Virus record (IMG/VR): IMGVR_UViG_3300023276_000002
Location: 1-39,843 of that record
Strand: one strand, 5' to 3'
Source: a virus
Length of the DNA: 39,843 nucleotides
The notes under the pieces are model-generated. The model had not been told where the DNA came from and ran no database searches. It was given only the letters and a program-made list of their open reading frames with translations. Shown here in pieces: positions 15,151 to 21,865 of this stretch. Positions within the stretch are counted from its first letter, which is position 1. The number at the start of each line of letters is the position of its first letter. A program made the translations under genes and the position numbers.

Positions 15151-16542
15151 TTAAAAGTTCTTCTTAACTGGCGACGAATTAACTCCAACACTACGGTAAG
15201 CATCAAGCTGATTTTTCAATAGGTCTTGCCTATCTTCTACAAAGTGACCATTAATAAATCGCTCATAGTAAATCGTGCCTTTTACGGCGTGGCGCGCTTT
15301 AGCGAAGATGGTCTCGGAAATATCTGGCGCTTTATCCTCATAAACTTTTTCGCGGTAACAAAGCAATATTAAATCTGCGTCATCTTCAATGCGCGAGCTG
15401 TCTTTAATATCTGACGCTCTTGGGTGGCGGTCTGCAAGTGGTCTTGCGTCAATGTTCTTGCTGTTCAACTGAGTTAGCAATATAAACGGCGTTTTTAGTT
15501 CTTTGGCTGCAAGTTTTAATTTACGGCTAACTTCACCCAGTGCTAAATCATGGCGTTTGCTTTGGTCTAGATCTAATAGGCCAGCATAATCCACGGCGAA
15601 TATCTTTGTATTTGGGTGGTCTTGCTTGTGTCGCGTTGCCATTGCAATAATATCGCTAACGTTTAAGCCTACTTGGTCAATCATGTAGAACTCACGGTTA
15701 ACCAAATCACCTAGCCCACGCTCAACTAAACCCCATCCGCTTGAGCTTAGTCCCTGCGGGTTTCTCAACGCGCTTACTGGTAGGTTAGCCGAGCCGCTAA
15801 TCGCACGTTCAACCAATTGCTTATTCGACATTTCAAGCGAGAACATTAACGCACCAGCGCCTTCTGTTTGTGTAACACCTTTGATAATACTTACAAGCTT
15901 TTCTGTTTTACCACTGCCAGGTGTGCCACCAATAATAATTAAATCAGTGTCGTTAAAGCCTCCAGTTAGATCATCAAACCCATCGATATTTGTCTTAATG
16001 ATAAACTCATCAACTTCGCCTTTAGCTTTAGATTGCAGCTCTTTAACGTAGTCTTTCGCAACTTCTTTGAACTTAACAGGCTTTTGGTCGTTTGTTTCAA
16101 GCATTAGCCCATTAAATATCTGCTCAATATCTGCGGCTAAATCACCAACTTTACTAATATCATTCAACCCAGCGATTAAATCATTAGCTTGCTGCACTCG
16201 GCTTTGTGCGTCACGAATGTAATAAGATTGTCTAACTCGTTTCGCGAACGCGATCAGACTAGCCTCACTACAAGAGCTTTCACCAACCATGTCGGCGATG
16301 TATAGCATGTTATTGTTGTCTGCGTCGTCATTGTGGCTCATTCTCTCAGATACGGCTATCGAGTCGATAATATCACCACTCTCTGATAACTCCTGTATCG
16401 CCTTGTAAGCTGTTTTATTGATTCGACTAGCAAACATATCAACTGTTAACTTGTTAATCACTGAGCGCGCTTTCTGGCTGTTTTTAGCCATGATTAGCGT
16501 CGCTAAAACGTCACGCTCGTAAAAGTTACTATCAATTGTCAT
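15151..16542 (-). CDS. Replicative DNA helicase, DnaB-like
   Basis: 463 residues. N-terminal DnaB domain (about 1-110), then a RecA-like domain with Walker A GGTPGSGKT (205-213), Walker B IFAVDYAGLL (314-323) and the family motif LLTQLN followed by RHPRASDIKDSSRIEDDAD (about 350-390). This is the classic phage DnaB. It would load at the origin with the initiator-like protein just upstream and use host primase and polymerase, since no polymerase or primase gene is seen. Its ATG overlaps the initiator stop (TAATG). Confidence 0.92.
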   Translation of the reverse strand: MTIDSNFYERDVLATLIMAKNSQKARSVINKLTVDMFASRINKTAYKAIQELSESGDIIDSIAVSERMSHNDDADNNNMLYIADMVGESSCSEASLIAFAKRVRQSYYIRDAQSRVQQANDLIAGLNDISKVGDLAADIEQIFNGLMLETNDQKPVKFKEVAKDYVKELQSKAKGEVDEFIIKTNIDGFDDLTGGFNDTDLIIIGGTPGSGKTEKLVSIIKGVTQTEGAGALMFSLEMSNKQLVERAISGSANLPVSALRNPQGLSSSGWGLVERGLGDLVNREFYMIDQVGLNVSDIIAMATRHKQDHPNTKIFAVDYAGLLDLDQSKRHDLALGEVSRKLKLAAKELKTPFILLTQLNSKNIDARPLADRHPRASDIKDSSRIEDDADLILLCYREKVYEDKAPDISETIFAKARHAVKGTIYYERFINGHFVEDRQDLLKNQLDAYRSVGVNSSPVKKNF

Positions 16543-17288
16543 TAGATCTCTTCCTTAGCTTTTAGATAGGTATCTTCTTTCATAAAATATTCAAACGAGC
16601 ATTCCTTGTAATTCACCCCGTTTGCCCCAGTTGATTTCTCAAACGCCCAATTCCATGATGGCGTCGAGTGGATGTAATTTAGATAACCCTCGAATCTATG
16701 CAAGTCAAACTCAGCGAATTTAAATAGGTTTCTAACAAGTCTTTTCCGCTTCTCATTTAACTTTAAAACTTTTGGGCTGCGAACCATTACACGGTTAAAG
16801 ATTTCTTTCACTGCTTCATAGTCGATCACTGGTGCGCGGTCGGACTTGTTCGACTTAACCTCTTTTTCTATTCTAGTGTTATCTAATGTAATCTGATCTT
16901 GCATGACTTTCCCTGATTTAGTCATGACGCCATCATGATTTTTAAAGCCATCAATGATAGTGCGCATCTCAGGGTTGCTCGTCATACTTTGAGTTAACCG
17001 TTTTGCTAGCTTAAAGCACGTAACAACTCCAGTTGAGTCCTCAAAAAGCCCCTCTTTCACAAAATAACGCATCATTTCTTCAACTTTTTGAGGTGTTGAC
17101 CCTGTATTTCTCGCGATTATTCTCGCATCATGCTCAAGCTCGAATGTGATATTATTCTTATCAATCTTACCTGCTATAAGCTCGATGCAGTACCAGTAAA
17201 GCCCGTAACCTTCAAGCCCATAATCTAGCAATACGTTTTGCAATTTCGCGTCTTGGTTCGCGTCTGTGTCGTGCTGTATCCATTTGAT
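16542..17288 (-). CDS. Replication initiator-like protein (DUF4373/Lin1244-like), probable ATC start
   Basis: 248 residues if translation starts at the ATC at 17288. The N-terminus then reads IKWIQHDTDANQDAKLQN, the usual start of this family of phage replication proteins (relatives begin with M-K-W-F/I-xHD). The only other in-frame start, TTG at 17243, would cut off these conserved residues. A Shine-Dalgarno GGAG at 17297-17300 lies eight bases upstream of the ATC, the proper spacing. The middle carries an acidic/basic linker and a C-terminal DnaD-like helical part. It would act with the DnaB-like helicase encoded next. An ATG at 17283 exists but is out of frame. Confidence 0.75.
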   Translation of the reverse strand: MKWIQHDTDANQDAKLQNVLLDYGLEGYGLYWYCIELIAGKIDKNNITFELEHDARIIARNTGSTPQKVEEMMRYFVKEGLFEDSTGVVTCFKLAKRLTQSMTSNPEMRTIIDGFKNHDGVMTKSGKVMQDQITLDNTRIEKEVKSNKSDRAPVIDYEAVKEIFNRVMVRSPKVLKLNEKRKRLVRNLFKFAEFDLHRFEGYLNYIHSTPSWNWAFEKSTGANGVNYKECSFEYFMKEDTYLKAKEEI

Positions 17289-17299
17289 AAGCCTTACTC

Positions 17300-17905
17300 C
17301 TACGATTTAAGTTTAGTTATTGCCAAGCGAACGGCTTGATCATTGTTATTCAATACATCAGAAAGCAAAGCAATATCGTTGTGCAACTTCTTGCGCATGT
17401 CTAGCTGCTGCTCCGTTGCTTGATTCCAATCTTCAACATGGCAAGCTAGCTTTATCTTTTTTGCTACATCTGAAATATACATAGGGAAATTTGTTTTTCT
17501 CGATGTTCTAACAAATAGTGAGCCACACATTTTTTTATAACTATCTCCTCCTTCATTTCTGAACTTAATTAAATTATCAAACATCCACTCGTAAACTTCT
17601 ATTTTCAATGTTGGGCTTATTGCAAGTGCCATATCAATAAATAGTAACGGGTGAAGCCAAGTGTGATTTCCTCTGCCTCTTGCCGGAATCTTAACTTTCC
17701 CATACTTCAGCTCAAGCTCTGCGATAAATTCCTCAGTCCCTTTGTTTTTAAACCACGCCTTTTCATTGAACTGAGAAAGGCCATTAATTATCCGCCATTT
17801 ATTCCCAGCCTTAACAAGATCTGTCGCGCTAAAATATTCGGTCTTGCTATTCTGCGCCACTGGCATTCCAAAAAGCTCTCGCTCCATAACTACTGCTGTT
17901 TTCAT
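17300..17905 (-). CDS. KilA-N domain protein
   Basis: 201 residues. Residues about 10-115 form a KilA-N domain: YFSATDLVKAGNK, the acidic centre, RGRGNHTWLHPLLFIDMALAISP and VYEWMFDNLIKFRNEGGDSYK, split over residues 23-125. The C-terminus is helical and basic. KilA-N proteins are DNA-binding, and many phage members act as antirepressors or transcription switches. It is the first gene of the leftward operon, behind a strong promoter (17937-17965). GGGGTT precedes the ATG. Its stop lies close to the initiator's ribosome site. Confidence 0.8.
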   Translation of the reverse strand: MKTAVVMERELFGMPVAQNSKTEYFSATDLVKAGNKWRIINGLSQFNEKAWFKNKGTEEFIAELELKYGKVKIPARGRGNHTWLHPLLFIDMALAISPTLKIEVYEWMFDNLIKFRNEGGDSYKKMCGSLFVRTSRKTNFPMYISDVAKKIKLACHVEDWNQATEQQLDMRKKLHNDIALLSDVLNNNDQAVRLAITKLKS

Positions 17906-17936
17906 ATCAACCCCTTATAGTGTAAGTATTTATCTA

Positions 17937-17965
17937 ATTATACAGGCACCTTTTAAATAGTGCAA
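17937..17965 (-). promoter_or_regulatory. Sigma-70 promoter of the leftward (KilA-N / replication) operon
   Basis: On the minus strand TTGCAC (17960-17965), a 17-base spacer and TATAAT (17937-17942): a near-consensus promoter reading into the KilA-N gene. The -35 box lies within the inverted repeat at 17956-17993, so it is very likely controlled by whatever binds there. Confidence 0.75.
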
Positions 17966-17993
17966 TAATTATTTAAAGAAAAGTTGCACTATT
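17956..17993. promoter_or_regulatory. Inverted-repeat operator at the leftward promoter
   Basis: Perfect 10-bp arms, AATAGTGCAA (17956-17965) and TTGCACTATT (17984-17993), 18 bases apart. One arm covers the -35 box of the promoter. A GCAC at 17946-17949 may be a third half-site. The core TTGCACTA recurs at 36802-36809 in another promoter. Binding protein unknown; the KilA-N, Cro-like and PapB-like products are candidates. Confidence 0.55.
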
Positions 17994-18015
17994 ATTTAAG
18001 CTTTCTTTCATGCAT

Positions 18016-18037
18016 AAAAAGCCCGACTTAACGGGCT
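18016..18037 (-). terminator. Intrinsic terminator of the Cro-like operon
   Basis: Read on the minus strand: AGCCCG, TTAAGT loop, CGGGCT followed by a T-run. It lies downstream of the DUF3310 gene and ends the leftward transcript from 18886, isolating it from the KilA-N operon promoter. Confidence 0.75.
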
Positions 18038-18054
18038 GGTGGGTTATTGGTTTG

Positions 18055-18282
18055 TTATTTACATAGATGCTTGTGTTGTTCGTACAGTTCTTTGTAAAAA
18101 TCAGCCTTTGCGATATCTTGCTCTAGCTTATCTTTGTTGCCAGCTCGCAATCTGTATTTGATAATATTGCCTATGCAAAAGCCCTTCCACGCCTCCAGTG
18201 TTAGTGAGCTTGCTATGATCGTTATTGATTCAAACCCATCTATTATTTGATAGTGCTTTGGGTTTTTTACTGCGTCATTCAT
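18055..18282 (-). CDS. DUF3310 family protein
   Basis: 75 residues matching DUF3310: NPKHYQIIDGFESI at the start, then FCIGNIIKYRLRAGNKDKLE and a C-terminal helix (DIAKADFYKELYEQ). DUF3310 is found in many phages and described as a possible nucleotide-kinase-like or metabolism-related small protein; its biochemical role here is not clear. It is the last gene of the Cro-like operon. AGAGAG precedes the ATG. Confidence 0.8.
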   Translation of the reverse strand: MNDAVKNPKHYQIIDGFESITIIASSLTLEAWKGFCIGNIIKYRLRAGNKDKLEQDIAKADFYKELYEQHKHLCK

Positions 18283-18302
18283 AATAATCTCTCTATGTAA
18301 TT

Positions 18303-18330
18303 GCCGCTTCCTGGTCGGGGCGGCTTTTTT
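18303..18330 (+). terminator. Plus-strand terminator inside the Cro-like operon
   Basis: GCCGC, a 12-base loop, GCGGC and six T on the plus strand, located between DUF3310 and YopX genes. It faces against the genes around it. The same arrangement and the same downstream ATTTAAG occur at 13757-13780. Confidence 0.6.
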
Positions 18331-18718
18331 ATTTAAGTAGATCGCTGTTTTGGTGAATATTGCCGATCACCTTCAGGCATCCGCACTTAACACCTTCAAT
18401 AAACGCATCTTGCTCGCCATCTCCGTTGTTAAACACGAACTTAGCTTTCTCGCTGCAATATGATATTTCCGCTATATCATCCCAATCAACATTGCTTCCG
18501 TAAAAATTACTACTAACAATATCACCCTCATAAATCTCAACGCCGTTTTTATCGGTTAAGCCAGTGAATTGGCGCTTTGCGATTACATCTGCGTTCTTAT
18601 AGTCGAAAGTATCAAGGCCATTGCACAATCTATCAACTGTAGTGTGGTGCTTGTGTATATCTCCGTTAAAGCATGAGTCGTGTATTTTAAATAAAACCTG
18701 AACTTTAATTTCTCGCAT
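18329..18718 (-). CDS. YopX family protein
   Basis: 129 residues of the YopX type (PF09643): RQFTGLTDKNGVEIYEGDIV near residues 49-68 is the family signature, followed by beta strands and a Cys/Gly-rich end (VKCGCLKVIGNIHQN). YopX proteins are small, beta-rich, of unknown function and common in phages and plasmids. It shares the message with the Cro-like gene upstream (2-base gap, AGGAG before the ATG). Confidence 0.8.
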   Translation of the reverse strand: MREIKVQVLFKIHDSCFNGDIHKHHTTVDRLCNGLDTFDYKNADVIAKRQFTGLTDKNGVEIYEGDIVSSNFYGSNVDWDDIAEISYCSEKAKFVFNNGDGEQDAFIEGVKCGCLKVIGNIHQNSDLLK

Positions 18719-18721
18719 TAT

Positions 18722-18886
18722 TTACACTCCTGGCAATTCAATTTTAATATCAACCAACTTCCCGTCGATAACTCTATAATCTTGCTTTATGTAGTGGGTA
18801 ACCATTTGAGGCGATCGCCCAATAGCTTCTGCAAAATCTTTCTGGCTGTTTCGATAGTGTTTATATATATAGTCTTTTAAAGTCAT
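18722..18886 (-). CDS. Cro-like helix-turn-helix repressor
   Basis: 54 residues. MTLKDYIYKHYRNSQKDFAEAIG begins like Cro (split: two helices, residues 2-22), then RSPQMVTHYIKQD as recognition helix region, then a beta-like end, DGKLVDIKIELPGV. Size and order fit lambda/P22 Cro or YdaS-type proteins. It lies at the head of the leftward message whose promoter (18917-18945) faces the rightward promoter (18992-19020), the Cro position of a genetic switch. No CI-type partner gene was found. Easy to miss because of its size. Confidence 0.7.
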   Translation of the reverse strand: MTLKDYIYKHYRNSQKDFAEAIGRSPQMVTHYIKQDYRVIDGKLVDIKIELPGV

Positions 18887-18916
18887 ATTTACCTCTGCAT
18901 TTATTGAATAACAAAA

Positions 18917-18945
18917 ATAGTAATACCTTTTCTTTAATAAAGCAA
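18917..18945 (-). promoter_or_regulatory. Sigma-70 promoter of the Cro-like operon
   Basis: On the minus strand TTGCTT (18940-18945), a 17-base spacer and TACTAT (18917-18922). It is 31 bases before the Cro-like ATG. The quasi-palindrome CTTTAATAAAG (18932-18942) covers the spacer and part of the -35 box, so it is a likely operator. Confidence 0.65.
18932..18942. promoter_or_regulatory. Quasi-palindromic operator O1 (CTTTAATAAAG)
   Basis: CTTTA and TAAAG arms around one A. Lies in the spacer of the leftward promoter. The same CTTTA...TAAAG arms recur further apart at 18966-18993. Confidence 0.4.
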
Positions 18946-18965
18946 TCTATTTAGTGATTTAAAAT

Positions 18966-18993
18966 AAACTTTAAAATAATACAAATAAAGTTT
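18966..18993. promoter_or_regulatory. Inverted-repeat operator O2 at the rightward promoter
   Basis: AAACTTT (18966-18972) and AAAGTTT (18987-18993), 14 bases apart, the right arm touching the -35 box (TTGACA from 18992). Together with O1 it could let the Cro-like protein control both divergent promoters. Confidence 0.45.
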
Positions 18994-19020
18994 GACATCA
19001 TAAAACAACAAGCCTACTAT
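18992..19020 (+). promoter_or_regulatory. Strong rightward early sigma-70 promoter
   Basis: TTGACA (18992-18997), a 17-base spacer, TACTAT (19015-19020). The -35 box is perfect. It drives the early plus-strand genes from 19056, and is the right-hand partner of the Cro-like promoter. Confidence 0.8.
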
Positions 19021-19055
19021 TCACTGCATCAACCAACCACTACTAAGGATTTAAA

Positions 19056-19223
19056 ATGAATAGCGAAATTAAAGAGCAATTATTAGATCAACTTAATGAA
19101 GCATTAAGCGGCATTACACTAAGTATTAAACGCGGCCCCATGCAACTAACACACAGCAAATTAAAAGCTATCGAGTCACAAGGTAAAATCAAAGAAGCAA
19201 TCGAAACATTAAGCGCGCTGTAA
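19056..19223 (+). CDS. First rightward early protein (hypothetical)
   Basis: 55 residues, AAGGAT upstream of the ATG, 36 bases after the -10 box. All helical and mixed charge (SEIKEQLLDQLNEALSG, GKIKEAIETLSAL). No family recognised. The first gene after a strong early promoter is often a regulator or host take-over factor; this is only a suggestion from position. The stop overlaps a possible ATG of the next frame (TAATG). Confidence 0.6.
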   Translation: MNSEIKEQLLDQLNEALSGITLSIKRGPMQLTHSKLKAIESQGKIKEAIETLSAL

Positions 19224-19249
19224 TGGTTAAATTTAACAAGGGGAAGGCA

Positions 19250-19495
19250 ATGAAATATTTACATAAACTTTTAAATAAACTAACCAACTCAAAAACGTTT
19301 GTTTATTTACAGGAAAAAGCAGCAGGTGCATTGTTGTTCATTACCGGGTTAATCAACGATGAGCTAAAAGCAAGCTTAAAATCTGAGTACAAAAAGAAAG
19401 GTTTTTTAACTCTGCTTGCTGAGTTCGTAACAATCGTTATTTTAATGCCATCTGTATTTATCTTATTATTAATTTTATCGGAGTACATGAAATGA
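19250..19495 (+). CDS. Small membrane protein (hypothetical)
   Basis: 81 residues from the ATG at 19250, which has AAGGGGAAGG directly upstream; a form starting at 19223 (TAATG overlap) would add nine residues. A long C-terminal membrane helix is clear (LLAEFVTIVILMPSVFILLL, about residues 57-76); the N-terminal part is amphipathic and basic. Likely anchored in the inner membrane with the N-terminus in the cytoplasm. No family recognised. Confidence 0.6.
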   Translation: MKYLHKLLNKLTNSKTFVYLQEKAAGALLFITGLINDELKASLKSEYKKKGFLTLLAEFVTIVILMPSVFILLLILSEYMK

Positions 19496-19830
19496 GCTGG
19501 GACGAGATTAAACTAAATAATCACATCGCTGATATTGAAAAAGATGAAGCGCGAGAAGCTGCGGTTGCTGAGTTATCTGAAAAGATAGCAAGCAAGCTGA
19601 AGCGTGAAAGTTTTTATCAGCCAAGCGGCGATATGAAGCAAGGCTGCCTGGACGCTTCAAAAACATACTGGAATATGGATGATTTTATAGCTGACGTTTG
19701 TATCGGTACAGCTGCAATGATCTCTATGATTGGCGGTGATTCATCGTTAATGCAAAAAGATATGGAAAGTAAATTCTACGAGTATTGTTTAGACATTGCT
19801 GAAAAATGTATTGATAAGGAGGGCGTGTAA
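19492..19830 (+). CDS. Hypothetical early protein
   Basis: 112 residues in an ATGA overlap with the membrane protein before it. Mostly helical, acidic N-terminal half (DEIKLNNHIADIEKDEAREA), two cysteines in the centre and end. No membrane segment. I do not recognise the family. The context is an early operon leading into a recombination module. Confidence 0.6.
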   Translation: MSWDEIKLNNHIADIEKDEAREAAVAELSEKIASKLKRESFYQPSGDMKQGCLDASKTYWNMDDFIADVCIGTAAMISMIGGDSSLMQKDMESKFYEYCLDIAEKCIDKEGV

Positions 19831-19831
19831 G

Positions 19832-19981
19832 ATGCTAACAAAAGAAGAGTACAAAGCAAAGCGCAAGGCGCGCATTGCAAAGGAGGCTATAAATCACAAG
19901 GCGAACATTGCACATATTGTCGCTAGTGCTACGCCAGATTGTAGTGAGTTCATTAAAGACGATGCGCCAGAGCCATTTTAA
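19832..19981 (+). CDS. Small basic hypothetical protein
   Basis: 49 residues from the ATG at 19832, which has GGAGGG nine bases upstream (start positions further upstream lack a site). Basic helix (TKEEYKAKRKARIAKEAI), then a hydrophobic stretch and an acidic tail. Sits directly before the annealing protein gene. Function unknown. Confidence 0.6.
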   Translation: MLTKEEYKAKRKARIAKEAINHKANIAHIVASATPDCSEFIKDDAPEPF

Positions 19982-19990
19982 GGGGGTGTT

Positions 19991-20566
19991 ATGAGCGATA
20001 ATTTAAAATTATGGGGCGCGGTAGAAAAGACAAACCCAGCATATACAAAGAAAGCTAACGTAAAAGGCAATAAGATCACATCCATTGCGCCACAGTACCA
20101 GGTCAAGAACGCAACCGAGCAGTTTGGTGCGTATGGAGAGAAATGGGGGTTTAAATCGATAGATCTTGACTACTCAATGCTAAGCATTGGACTTGTTATT
20201 TTTAAAGGCGTGTTCTTTTTCCCTGGTGGGGAATTCCCTATTATTAACTCGATAGGCGCTTACAAAGATAACGCAAAAACAAAGATAGATGATGACTTTG
20301 CAAAGAAAGTTGAAACGGACGCGCTAACTAAGGCGTTATCAAAGCTAGGGTTTAACGCTGATATCTTCATGGGGCTATTTGACGACACACGCTATGTCAA
20401 TGACATGATGGCAGAGTTTGCGCCTACTGATAGTGATATTGAAAGAATAAAAGATGCCGTTAAAAACGGAGATAGCAACTGGATTCAATCAAATTGGAGT
20501 GGTGTTATCTCTGAGAAATGGGCGCAATTAGGCGCAGATTTACAAAACAAACTACAAGGAAAATAA
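19991..20566 (+). CDS. Rad52-like single-strand annealing protein (SSAP)
   Basis: 191 residues. The pattern resembles phage Rad52/22-like (Sak-type) annealing proteins: LWGAVEKTNPAYTKK at the start, a central FGAYGEKWGF, then a conserved KKVETDALTKALSKLGF and FMGLFDDTRY near residues 103-133. Such proteins anneal complementary single strands and help recombination-linked replication. AAGGGGGTG precedes the ATG. The module continues with a coiled-coil protein and an SSB. No exonuclease partner is visible. Confidence 0.7.
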   Translation: MSDNLKLWGAVEKTNPAYTKKANVKGNKITSIAPQYQVKNATEQFGAYGEKWGFKSIDLDYSMLSIGLVIFKGVFFFPGGEFPIINSIGAYKDNAKTKIDDDFAKKVETDALTKALSKLGFNADIFMGLFDDTRYVNDMMAEFAPTDSDIERIKDAVKNGDSNWIQSNWSGVISEKWAQLGADLQNKLQGK

Positions 20567-20567
20567 T

Positions 20568-21323
20568 ATGCAAATTGCAATATTCAATGAAATAACAACA
20601 GAGGAGGCATTGCAGCAGTTGGAGCGATCCGCTGAAAAATACGACGGCCTTTATGTTGACATGAACAATAAAGACGAGCGCAAATTCGTAAAGGATAAAG
20701 CTTACGATATCCAGCAGCTACTAAAGGCCATTGATAGAAAACGTATTGACGAATCAAAGGAATACAAGACCAAAGTTGAGGCGGAGGCATCTGCAATAAA
20801 GCAGCGACTAGAGGATGCAAACTCTCCTTTTATGATTTTAATCAACAATCACAAGGAAGAGCGAGCAAAAATACTTTCAGAAGAAAAGGCAATAAAAGAA
20901 GCGGAAGAGTTGGCGATTCAGATTGAAATTGATCACGCCGATGCAATTATGTATAACAAGGTTTACGCAGCAGAGAAAGCCGAGTTATTAGCAGCGCAAA
21001 ATAAACGCGATGAAGATATTAAGGCTGAGGCGATTGAGCAAGCAACAGCAAAGGCGGAGCGTTATGCTGTAGAAGCAGAGGAAAAACGACTGCACGATGT
21101 TAAACAAGCCAAGCAAGAGCAAATAAACAAACAAAATGCAGAGCAGCAGCGCATTAAAGATGAAGAGTCTGCTAGATTGGCAAATCAAAGCTATGTCACA
21201 GCTACATGCAAGGCAGCAAAAGAGGCGCTAATACAGTTTGCAGGCCTAACAGAAGATCAAGCCGTGAGCGCTGTAAAAGCAATCAGAGACAATAAAATTT
21301 CAAACGTAACACTTAACTTTTAA
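20568..21323 (+). CDS. Coiled-coil recombination-associated protein (DUF1351-like)
   Basis: 251 residues: N-terminal domain (about 1-100; EALQQLERSAEKYDG), then a long charged coiled coil (residues 100-205, rich in Glu, Lys, Ala), then a small helical domain (AAKEALIQFAGLTEDQAVSAV). The layout matches proteins encoded between SSAP and SSB genes of many phages, some placed in DUF1351. It likely bridges the annealing protein and other replication factors. Starts one base after the SSAP stop. Confidence 0.6.
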   Translation: MQIAIFNEITTEEALQQLERSAEKYDGLYVDMNNKDERKFVKDKAYDIQQLLKAIDRKRIDESKEYKTKVEAEASAIKQRLEDANSPFMILINNHKEERAKILSEEKAIKEAEELAIQIEIDHADAIMYNKVYAAEKAELLAAQNKRDEDIKAEAIEQATAKAERYAVEAEEKRLHDVKQAKQEQINKQNAEQQRIKDEESARLANQSYVTATCKAAKEALIQFAGLTEDQAVSAVKAIRDNKISNVTLNF

Positions 21324-21341
21324 TCAACGGAGTAAATAAAC

Positions 21342-21764
21342 ATGTCACACACAGTAAGCGGTAAAATTACACGAGCGCCTAAAATCCAGCAAGGCCAAAA
21401 CGCAAACGGGCAATATACAGCTTTCTTTTTTGAGGTTAGCGAGTTTATTAAAGGGTATGGAGAGGAGCAAGACGGTTACACAAATTACAGCGTCGCTTTC
21501 TTCCCTAAAACACAAGGCGCAATTGATTTTCACACAAAAGCAATACAAGAAGGTGCGTTTGTAGTTGTTAGCTGTGAAAAGCTAAAGATAGATATTAGCA
21601 ATCCTGACTATCCAAAATTAAAAATGGATAACGCTAGATTGGAGAACTTCTTTAATCCAAATCAACAGGCTACGCAACAAGCGCCGCAATATCAGCAGCA
21701 ACAGGTACCACAGCAACAAGCGCCGCAATATCAACAACAGCAGCAGCAATATCAACAGCGATAG
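21342..21764 (+). CDS. Single-stranded DNA-binding protein (SSB-like)
   Basis: 140 residues. Residues 1-105 look like an OB-fold: TVSGKITRAPKIQQ, QYTAFFFEVSEF, NYSVAFF and FVVVSCEKLKI are the expected strands. The tail (residues ~110-140) is almost pure Gln with Pro, Tyr and Ala and includes an exact repeated block. Typical SSB ends in an acidic tip (DDDIPF-like); this one ends in QQYQQR instead, so contacts with host partners may differ. Last gene of the recombination module. Confidence 0.7.
   Translation: MSHTVSGKITRAPKIQQGQNANGQYTAFFFEVSEFIKGYGEEQDGYTNYSVAFFPKTQGAIDFHTKAIQEGAFVVVSCEKLKIDISNPDYPKLKMDNARLENFFNPNQQATQQAPQYQQQQVPQQQAPQYQQQQQQYQQR
21674..21733 (+). repeat. Direct repeat in the SSB tail
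   Basis: A 21-base block at 21674-21694 is repeated exactly at 21713-21733 (39-base period), encoding two copies of a QQAPQYQ-type peptide. It may expand or contract by slippage. Confidence 0.8.
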
Positions 21765-21805
21765 TAAAAGCCTATCAAACTGTAAATATCAATCAATTTA
21801 AACGA

Positions 21806-21839
21806 TTAGCAATAATAAGCAATCAGCCTATTATTGCTA
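21806..21839 (+). promoter_or_regulatory. Weak promoter within a perfect inverted repeat
   Basis: TAGCAATAATA (21807-21817) and TATTATTGCTA (21829-21839) form an 11-bp inverted repeat with 11 bases between. TTAGCA (21806-21811), 17 bases, and TATTAT (21829-21834) could be the promoter of the genes at 21866 onward. The symmetry suggests a repressor site. Confidence 0.45.
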
Positions 21840-21865
21840 TATCAACTAACTAATGGAGAAGTAAA

